NCBI GenBank assembly: GCA_008477525.1
Contig: SPDT01000006.1
Location: 3,127,501 to 3,191,500, forward strand
Length of the DNA stretch: 64,000 bases
Direction of reading: 5' to 3'
DNA from: Hypomyces perniciosus
Taxonomy: Eukaryota > Ascomycota > Sordariomycetes > Hypocreales > Hypocreaceae
Shown here: positions 56,465-64,000 of the stretch, one piece after another
Numbering within the stretch: the first letter of the stretch is position 1
Layout: each line of letters starts with the position of its first letter
Notes under the pieces: model-generated
Seen by the model: only the letters and a program-made list of their open reading frames with translations
Databases searched by the model: none
What the model was told of the DNA's origin: nothing
Made by a program: the position numbers and the translations under genes

Positions 56465-59400
56465 ATGGACGAACTGTTCACCCCCGTCAGCGTCACATAT
56501 TCCAAGTCCAAGAAGGATCACGAGACGCTGCTGACAGAAGTCAGTTCGACCAAGAAAGTGATCGAAGCCGCAAAGCCCTCAAGAATCTCTTCCGAAGATG
56601 AGGCCTTGGATATTCTGCGAAGCCAACCGGATTATGATTCGCTCATTTTGGTGCTACGATATCTCACTACGGATACACAGCGGCCCAATGGCTTTCACCT
56701 TCAGGTGCCAGGCCCCAAGAGCGCTGCAGTTGTTCACCTGCTCGTAACTGAGATTGCTCCAAACTACTGGACCTTGCTGCGAGAAGGCTCAGCAGATGAT
56801 GACACCAAGGATGACCAACAACCTCATGACGCCACTCTGTTAGTTCAATGTTTACAAAGTGTTGCTGGCCTCAACGCCCTCAGTACCCACCTCAAAGCCC
56901 TTATACAAGAGCACAAGATTGGGGGAAAAGAGTCAAAGAGACCCGACATAGCACTTCACCCGGGTATCTTCTTGGATCTGTTGGCATCGGTTTTGGAGGG
57001 TGACAACGCTATACGAAGCATTTGGACGACCTCAACTGAGAAGCTGGGCGCCCCGGCTTTAAAGAAAGCCCAATCCCAGACACTTCTTATGTTGCTTTCA
57101 AGTGGTCGAATTCTATCTCTGACCGCGGAGGCGCTCGCACTCGCAGGAAGGGAGCGGATTCGGGTTGATGCAACATGGATTGCCGATGGCGTGGAGTTCA
57201 GCAAGTGGATCGGACAAAATGTTGTTTCCTGGGCCAAGCTACTTCAAAACGACCATGAAGTTCAGTTTTGTTCCGATGTTTTTCTGCGAGGAATGTCGCT
57301 AGGGTATTCAGGTGAGCTGTGCCACGCCTTTATCTTGTTCGTCGCTTACGCTTCTCAGAAACACTTGTTAAGGGTGTCATCGACGAACTTCTTCTTCAAA
57401 AAGGGGCTGATCCAATGGTTTTCGTTAAAACCTGCTTGCACCAACCCCAAGGTGCTAAGAAGACTCTGAACATTCTCTTACAATATCTATCACAACAATT
57501 GAATAGTCTGAATCTTGACGATTCGGCATCAAGCACGTCCATCTCTGCCGTAGCAGGCATCATTGATGCCGTCACAAGAAATAACGAAGCCCACAAACAT
57601 CATCTAATCAACTGGTGCTCTTCATCATCGGGGGCGGGTCTTGGGGAGAGCATCGGCATCAGGAGGGCCGTCCTAGCAGTCTTGGCTAACGACAAAAACT
57701 CTATCACGACAGTATTCGAAAAGAGTTTATCTCAGTTTGGGGACCAGCTGTATATAAAACATGCTGCCATCTTGCAGCAAAATGGTACAGTGATACGCTA
57801 ATAACCACCTGTCTTGGAGGATGCTAATATGATACATAGTTCATGCCGAGATACTGCTTCTCAGTGCAGGATATGTGTCTCGGCTTTCACCTACAAAGTT
57901 GTGGATAACAGTAAAGTCTGGCTCATATCTAAGCATAATCTCGAATCGGATAGCAGCAACACAAGTCAGGGCACGGTTTCTTGGAATGGTTATCGGAGAA
58001 TCTCTTTCGGCCTTGATTGACGACAACTCCCAAAAACTCGATTTCCATATGGAGGAAATGGACACCGAAGAAGCCCAATGGCTAAAATCTCTGACTAAGA
58101 TTTCTGACGAAGTCGGTTCCATTGAGCCTATCCTTAAGATAACAGACCCAGCGCCACTTAGACAACCTAGGGCCAAGACTCCACAAAAGCCTGCATCCAA
58201 ACCCAAAGTGAAACCGATATCTGAGATCAAGACGACCATTCCAAAAGCCATCATTGAAGAAATAGACTCGTCAGATGACGAAGACGACTTTGTTCCATAC
58301 GCTAAGGATTCTGATCCGGAAGACTCTGATGATGACGCCACTCTAGTCCAGCGCAACAAGGTGAAGCCCCCTGTGTACATCCGCGACCTGATCACCTTTC
58401 TTCGAGACACCGAAACCTACGACAAACAAAAGCTGGCAATTCAGACGGCGCCATTGCTTATTCGGAGAAAAGCCAACTTTGGCACGGAGGTGAGCTCTCA
58501 TGCCGACGAGCTCGCCGGCTTACTCGTCGAACTGCAAGACAAGTTCGACATTGAGGATTTCAGCGACCTGAAACTTCAAGGCATAATTTCCTTGATAGTG
58601 GCGCAACCCAAGACGATGGCCCCCTGGTTTTCTCGGACTTTCTTCGAAGGAGACTATTCCTTGTCTCAGCGCACTCAAGTTCTCGTTGCTGTAGGACTGT
58701 CAGCCCGGGAACTTGCGGGGTTTGATGCCTCTGAATACCAATCTGCGGCCTCATTTCCTTCAAAGCGACTGCCGGAGAAGACGGAACAGCTTTATTTGAA
58801 CTCACCTGGACAAGATAATCCATCTGCCTCGTCCCGGTTGAAGGCCCTGCCTTCAACTGCTATAGACACCATAACGCAATCTCTCACCTCTTCCTTCCTT
58901 GCACCCATGGCCGCCGAAGCTGCCGACGCGACAACTGGGCCAGACATTCTGAAACTGCAGACATTCACGGCTCGCTATAAATCCAAGTCGAAAGCAAAGC
59001 CCCGAGTTCGAGCAATCCCCAATACCACCGCCGCCCTAATAGCAAATTCTTTCTTCTCTCCGCTCACGGCCCACTTCCAATTTGCCCTTAGATCCTCCAA
59101 ACCTCTCGTCCTCAATCCTGCCTTACTAGCTCTTTACCTCCAAACCTTGGGCATCATCATCAACGCCGCAGGTCCCTCGACATACTCGTTGCCCCAGCTG
59201 ACGGCAGAGCTATGGGATTTACTTCTAGCAGTTAGAGTTCACGCCCAGGATGACCTGGGAGCTCTAAGGGGTTGGCTCGTTGCTATGGCATCCTTGCTGG
59301 AGGTCAATGGTGGGGACATGCGAAGGCTATGTGAGACACAAGGGAGAGAGGTGGTTGAAACAAGGGAGTGGGTTGGTGGTGTTTTCCAGAGGACAAGGGG

Positions 59401-59521
59401 TGAAGATGGCGGCGAGGAGAATGAGGTCAAGATGCTGGCAGCAGGTGTTTTGATCAGATTGGGTGAGGCTATTGAGAAGTATCAGGCTTTGCTTATGGGG
59501 GATATGATTGGTTTCTCGTGA
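56465..59521 (+). CDS. TEL2: TEL2/TELO2, TTT-complex protein
   Basis: Component of the Tel2-Tti1-Tti2 co-chaperone that stabilises PIKK kinases (ATM, ATR, TOR). 984 aa, three exons: 56465-57311, 57359-57784 and 57840-59521. Helical-repeat protein. The signature C-terminal Tel2 domain is visible: PPVYIRDLITFLRDTETYDK, then KLAIQTAPLLIRRKANFGTE, LKLQGIISLIVAQPKTMAPW and FEGDYSLSQRTQVLVAVGLS. An acidic, Ser-rich linker (EEIDSSDDEDD, about 58255-58330) resembles the CK2 sites of TELO2 that bind R2TP. Both joins keep phase 1. Confidence 0.9.
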
Positions 59522-59813
59522 ACCAGTTTAGAGAGGACGGGGAACAGATAGAGGCAGTACGGACTGCATGCTGGTCACTCAGAAGTACTCGTAATGGTAT
59601 AAGACTGAAAATTGAAGATCATTTGTACGTTCATTCTTCTAACTATACATGAGACCGTGAATACCCATAGACCAAATAAGCTTAATTTCCGCATCGAAAG
59701 AGTGATATTCATATACATGTAGCAACATTTCCCGTAAATCATCTCTTGAAAGCAATCATAACAATGATATAATCATAATACAACGGCCACCCCCTTTCTC
59801 GAAAAGGCTGAGC
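59522..59813. other. Convergent 3' spacer
   Basis: Short spacer between TEL2 (+) and the kinase gene (-). No gene seen. Confidence 0.6.
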
Positions 59814-62225
59814 TCAGATTGCACCTCCCGCCACATCCAGGGGGTAATTCGTGCTACCCCTTCTAATCGGCAGGCCGGACAAATACGAATTTACATGGCT
59901 CAAATGATCACCGAGACTCACAGCCATGCGACGCAATTCCTGTCTCACGTCCTCGGGAGATCCCTGGCCCAGCATGACCTTTTGCGAGGGGGCGGCAGGG
60001 AGGGGAGGTAGTGGTGTATCATGATACCGTAAGGGCGAAGGAGGCCGAACCCTCAGCGGCTGTTCTTGGAAGGACGAAGAGAACTGGGGGGTAGCGGGTG
60101 CCGGAGCCGGCTCTGGAGGAAGTTCCGGATCCATGTCGGCGAAATCGCTTAGAGAGTAGGGCCGGCTCTCATTGTACGTCGGGACCTCTATTTCCTTGCT
60201 GATTTGGTGTTTATCGTGTCTCGGTTCCCCATCGAGCGCAGTTGCGTATTCATAATCGTCTGAGACATAGATCGAAGGCTCACGGTGGGTAGGATTTACC
60301 ACGTACAGCGAAGCGTGCTTCTCTAGCTCGAAAGGATTAGCACCGCCAACCTCTGAGCCACTAATAGAGCCGACGTCTGAGTGGGACGTTGACGGGCGAG
60401 TAAGGTCAGTTGAAGAATCAGGAAAGCTCATATCAAGATCAATCAAGCTTCCCACGGAGGCACGATTGTCGTTCGAAGCGGGAGCGAGTTCATTAAACCC
60501 GGATGAGTGTTGGAAAGGCTCAGTAGATTGATGGGGCAAGGAGGGCCGGCCGTTATCTGACGGCGGATTGTTGTTAAAAGGAAATCTGAACACTTCGGGA
60601 GCTGCAGATGCAGGAGGTATCATGGATGGGAATTTCCAGTCTTGGGTACGTCGGTTGTCTTGAAGGTCTGCAGGATCACTCAGAGGCGTCTTGAGATAGT
60701 GAGCATCGTCATGATCATATTCTAACAATGTATGAGAATCATTGGCTTTGATTGTGGCCATGTCAACGAATTGAGACAGCTCGCCACCTTGCAACGACGC
60801 ATCGAGGTCAATAAGAGATTCTCTGACGTCAGAAGACTGAGAGCTCTCATCTCGAAGTGGTAGATCGGAGATGGGGGCCTGGAACGGTCGGGTGTAGTAT
60901 TTTCTCGAGTTTTCTTCATATGTTGATATTGTGTTGGGGTCAAAGATCTTTTCTAACGGCGCTTTGACCGAGGGGAGCTGAGGTGGCGGTCGCCGGCGAG
61001 ATTTGGCCTTTGGTGGGCGCGATGTCTCCTCAAACGACGGTTCGCTGAAATCAACATTGAAGCCATAGACATCATAGACATCCTGGGCACTTCCATTGTC
61101 GAATACCTGTTGGTCGAACGCGGTAGTTGTGCTAAAATTCCACTCATCGTTCGACATAGCTGCAGCAGAAAGGTCGGATAGTCCCTGCGCACCGCCAGCT
61201 GAGAAAAGCGACCTGCGGTCTCCTCCTTGCGCTTCCCACACTTTGAACTCCCGAACCAGGTGGGCAAGGGATGATGTTGGGTGGGATTCTTCAGTGTTGA
61301 AGATGTATCCGTGACGCTGGACTTGTTCAATTGCTGGTCTTTTTGTGACATCGTGTTGGAGACAGTATGCAACCAAGTCTTTCAAACCAGATGAGTACAG
61401 GTCTCCTTCGAGGCGAGGTGTATGATGCTTCAAATGCGCGCCCAACCGCGAGAAGTCAATGCCGGCAGTGACATTAGGTGGTAGGCCAGATGCAATTTCG
61501 TAGATCATGGCACCGAATGCCCAGATATCAACCTCAGTTCGGTACGACGCATCCTGGTCGAAAAGCTCAGGGGCCATCCAATGAGGGGTTCCGATAAATG
61601 TCGTACGCTTGTCGAACTTGGTCTCAATGACGCCAGCAACGCCAAAATCGCAGAGCTGGACATCACCAATCTCGGTAATCAGAACGTTGGCGCATTTGAG
61701 ATCTCGATGGATAATGCCTTGGTTATGAACCCAGTAGATTGCCTCAGCAACCTCACGCACGATGGGAATAATCCATTTCTCATGCAGTCCTCCTGGAGCG
61801 GTTGGTCTCATGAGTGTAGCGACGCTTCCACCTGCGCAATACTCGGTAATCATCCACATGGACTGCCCAACCGGCAAGGCCTCGATGACATGGTTGATAT
61901 TCCTGGCACCACTGTTACTTAGTAACTGTAGGGCATTGATCTCCTTGAGCAGGTCGCTGTATGTGTCCGCTAGTTTAGGGTTCACTGTGTCGCTCTCCTC
62001 AATGTCGATGATCTTGACTGCGACTTGTTTCCGGCTCTTTGTGGAGATGGCCTTGTAGACCCGCCCAAAGCTTCCCTTGCCGATGAGCTCTTGAAGCTCA
62101 TACTGTGGGATCCCTTTTCCAGCCTTGATGCATGCCTCAACGACCGCATTTTGCATCTTCTTCGCATCTTCGAGGGCCTTTTGCTTTGTGACCGAAATGT
62201 CCGGCCATCTCACTTGAAGTGACAT
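59814..62225 (-). CDS. Ste20/germinal-centre-kinase family protein kinase
   Basis: Serine/threonine kinase of the GCK group, related to fungal Sid1/SepL/MST-type kinases that work in septation and polarity. 803 aa, one exon. The catalytic domain (residues about 43-300) has all key elements: GKGSFG (49-54), Lys71 in VAVK, HRDLKCAN with Asp175, DFG (193-195), GTPHWMAPE and VDIWAFG. The N-terminal WPDISVTKQKALEDAKKMQN precedes the domain in this subgroup. The C-terminal 500 residues are Ser/Pro-rich and disordered, with repeated SLIDLD motifs, and end with a short helix. The start at 62225 matches the expected N-terminus; the frame is open to another Met at 62315. The subgroup assignment is inference. 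Confidence 0.9.
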   Translation of the reverse strand: MSLQVRWPDISVTKQKALEDAKKMQNAVVEACIKAGKGIPQYELQELIGKGSFGRVYKAISTKSRKQVAVKIIDIEESDTVNPKLADTYSDLLKEINALQLLSNSGARNINHVIEALPVGQSMWMITEYCAGGSVATLMRPTAPGGLHEKWIIPIVREVAEAIYWVHNQGIIHRDLKCANVLITEIGDVQLCDFGVAGVIETKFDKRTTFIGTPHWMAPELFDQDASYRTEVDIWAFGAMIYEIASGLPPNVTAGIDFSRLGAHLKHHTPRLEGDLYSSGLKDLVAYCLQHDVTKRPAIEQVQRHGYIFNTEESHPTSSLAHLVREFKVWEAQGGDRRSLFSAGGAQGLSDLSAAAMSNDEWNFSTTTAFDQQVFDNGSAQDVYDVYGFNVDFSEPSFEETSRPPKAKSRRRPPPQLPSVKAPLEKIFDPNTISTYEENSRKYYTRPFQAPISDLPLRDESSQSSDVRESLIDLDASLQGGELSQFVDMATIKANDSHTLLEYDHDDAHYLKTPLSDPADLQDNRRTQDWKFPSMIPPASAAPEVFRFPFNNNPPSDNGRPSLPHQSTEPFQHSSGFNELAPASNDNRASVGSLIDLDMSFPDSSTDLTRPSTSHSDVGSISGSEVGGANPFELEKHASLYVVNPTHREPSIYVSDDYEYATALDGEPRHDKHQISKEIEVPTYNESRPYSLSDFADMDPELPPEPAPAPATPQFSSSFQEQPLRVRPPSPLRYHDTPLPPLPAAPSQKVMLGQGSPEDVRQELRRMAVSLGDHLSHVNSYLSGLPIRRGSTNYPLDVAGGAI

Positions 62226-62796
62226 TTTGAGCGAGAGAGAGAGGCCCACTTGGGCCTTGCCTGACCAAGTCGAGCTCAGGCTGTGTTTGGGATGTGCAGT
62301 GCCGACACTAAACAACGCGTCCTGCTCACACTATTAGAGAAGATTCGGGGTTTAACGCCGCCATGATCGTCTGGCTCACATGCTCAGGAAAGTCGTTGAG
62401 GAGTGACTCCGTTGAGGCTCAAAGCTGAGACATCAAGTGTCAGAGAAGTGCATGAGGTTCAAGGGGGGCTAACCGAGGATTAACCGTAAGATCGCACTTG
62501 ACCGGGTACTCCGTATTCCGTAGTAGATAATAGCTTGAGGCTGGGGCAGGGAACTATGATCAATGCAATGTAATCCATCTTGACGGATCTTTGCTGATGT
62601 GTTTCGTAGATAATGGGGAGAGAAATTGCGACGAGAGCACAGTTGCGTTTAAATACTCGATGACAGGGGCCTTCTTCGTAACATCGAAAAGCTCGGACGT
62701 CGTCATAATATTCTGACCAGTATCTAAATGCCGAAGAGCACTGTACAATTGTTCTAACAGAATGACTCCCCGCTGTCTATTCGATTTCTCATTCTT
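62226..62796. other. Intergenic region
   Basis: Promoter of the kinase and 3' region of the next gene. TACTCCGTA lies at 62507-62515. No gene seen. Confidence 0.6.
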
Positions 62797-63372
62797 TCAT
62801 GATCCCTCCTTCATCATATTCAGCATCTTCTCGTGAATGCCCGTCCAGCTGGAATCACACATGCTCTTCACTGTGCCTATGAGCAGTCTCGACGCTTTGA
62901 TCAGGACATCCTCGATCATTTCCACTCCCCCGTCCGGAGTCTGCCTGACCTCCCAAACGGTCTCCATCACAACATTAAGCGGGCTGCGTATTCTGACAAA
63001 GACGCCCCTCTCCAGGTTCATGAACTCATATGTGCTCACCACATCAGAGTCCCACAGTCCCGCAGGAAGCGTGTGCACCTTATCCATCACCGAATAGTAG
63101 GCAGGCTCTCCAATGATAGTGACCTGGCGGTCCTCTGGAACCGTAGGCTTTACGTCAGAGGGCGGGGGGATGGTTTCGTACTTGATCATGTGAGGATCGC
63201 ATTGAATGTAGAACACATGATTGTGGAGGAATTCAATTGCCTTTGACGGCGAAATTTCGGCCGGAATTGGGGTTGTGTGCTGCAAAGAGGCAGTTGTGTT
63301 GAGCCAGGCTGAGATGAGATGCAATTGTCAGATTCCAAGCGACGCCTTCAGCCAGGACAACTTACAGGTCAT
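62797..63372 (-). CDS. DUF7053-like fungal protein of unknown function
   Basis: 172 aa, two exons on the minus strand: a 7-nt first coding exon (63372-63366, ATGACCT) and 63308-62797. The spliced start reads MTSWLNTTASLQHTTPIPAE. The protein resembles fungal START/SRPBCC-like proteins of the DUF7053 type: an N-terminal strand with PIPAEISPSKAIEFLHNHVF, a central YYSVMDKV segment and a C-terminal helix (IEDVLIKASRLLIGTVKSMC). The intron has donor GTAAGT, a CTGAC branch and acceptor CTCAG, 57 nt. Without splicing the frame has only a TTG near its beginning. Assignment to the family is from memory of its pattern, so moderate. Probably a small ligand-binding fold; function unknown. Confidence 0.7.
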
Positions 63373-64000
63373 TTTGCGCGAGGAAAGACTCTCTCTATAT
63401 ATAGGTATATTAGGTATTCTAGTAAGGGGAGGCAGCAAAAGCGAAAAGGACTTTTCTGAGGTATGTGGCAGCTGCGGGGGCTGTGAGGTTAATCAGTTCA
63501 GGTAGTATGGATGTTGAAGGCAGACGCTGACTCGCCTGTATGTGGCAAGTATGGATATTTATACTAAATAGCCTGTATCATTGCGCATGCTTTTTGTTAC
63601 AGCAGCGGCACGAGGCGCCCAAACGCCAAGCAATGGATGATTCAAGTGGCAGACTCCAAAAACACCGCCATTAGTGCCATTGTGGAGTGACAGCTGAAGT
63701 AGTTGTACTGTCTTTGAAGTTGAACAGGGAGGTTTCCATAATACGAGGAGATCGGTCATCAACATGCAAGATATGACGATCACTACGGAGTGCTAGTGGG
63801 TGTGGCCTGTGGCTTTGTTCATAGCGCCTCAACGCTGTATCGGGAGCCAGGAGTTCTCTCAAAGAGGCAATGGTATTTATCGGGACGTCCCCCAAGGATA
63901 ATTTCTTAATAATGACTATACCAATTCATCCCAAATTCAAATTATGAATATGGAATGCTTCAAGTCGGAAATCTCAGCCCAAACTCTACAACGCCACTGT
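63373..64000. other. Intergenic end of window
   Basis: Upstream region of the DUF7053-like gene, with a near-motif ACTACGGAGTGC at about 63782-63793. The short frames on either strand have no supportable content. Confidence 0.5.

Noticed and set aside
62226..62315. 30-residue N-terminal extension of the GCK-family kinase
   Set aside because: Open but Ser/Leu-rich without known content; related kinases begin close to WPDISV. Kept only as an alternative start.
1..64000. CRISPR arrays, bacterial operons, Shine-Dalgarno sites, rRNA genes
   Set aside because: Introns, tRNA intron and gene content are eukaryotic. No regularly spaced repeats and no 5S or large rRNA pattern were seen.

Overview
The window is nuclear DNA of a filamentous ascomycete. 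The evidence is many short GT-AG introns (about 50-80 nt) with CTAAC/CTGAC-like branch sites, fungal-specific proteins (Zn2Cys6 regulator, Rna15-type CstF-64, Nup159, Src1/Heh) and a tRNA-Lys with an intron. Gene content and coding style fit Pezizomycotina, most likely Sordariomycetes. I cannot name the species from the sequence alone.

Layout. 1-11.5 kb: a Zn2Cys6 transcription factor (+), a membrane-anchored multicopper oxidase (-), a secreted acid phosphatase (+) and a CCC1/VIT1-type vacuolar metal transporter (+). A tRNA-Lys(CTT) gene at 12.03-12.13 kb marks a sharp change. From about 12.1 to 23.0 kb lies an accessory island that is visibly AT-rich and rich in TpA and stop codons. It looks RIP-degraded and holds a gene remnant, two orphan secreted-protein-like genes whose first exons are missing or unresolved, one short cysteine-rich orphan gene, a foldback element and a pair of dispersed repeats. 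From 23 kb to the end the window returns to dense housekeeping genes.

Housekeeping block, 23-64 kb: complex I 49-kDa subunit (+) and COQ6 (-), tail to tail; inner nuclear membrane protein Src1/Heh (+); ATP synthase subunit 4 (-); NOC4 (+); a CorA/Mnr2-type Mg transporter (+); CstF-64/Rna15 (-); ERV46 (+); a Sel1-repeat protein (+); proteasome beta-2 PUP1 (-); nucleoporin NUP159 (+); RNA polymerase I/III subunit RPC40 (+); NEDD8 E1 UBA3 (-); TEL2 (+); a Ste20/GCK-family kinase (-); and a small DUF7053-like protein (-). I rebuilt the exon structures by hand from splice sites, reading phase and conserved protein sequence.

Three mitochondrial energy genes (49-kDa subunit, COQ6, ATP4) lie within 8 kb. 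Most neighbours are divergent pairs sharing 0.3-0.9 kb promoters (oxidase/phosphatase, COQ6/SRC1, ATP4/NOC4, CstF-64/ERV46, PUP1/NUP159, UBA3/TEL2). The most notable observations are a 6-nt microexon needed to complete the nucleotide-binding motif of UBA3, a 7-nt first coding exon in the last gene, a palindrome-prone 9-mer (TACGGAGTA) found at least 14 times and only between genes, and the small secreted-protein island next to the tRNA. I found no clear evidence of a wholly new multi-gene system.
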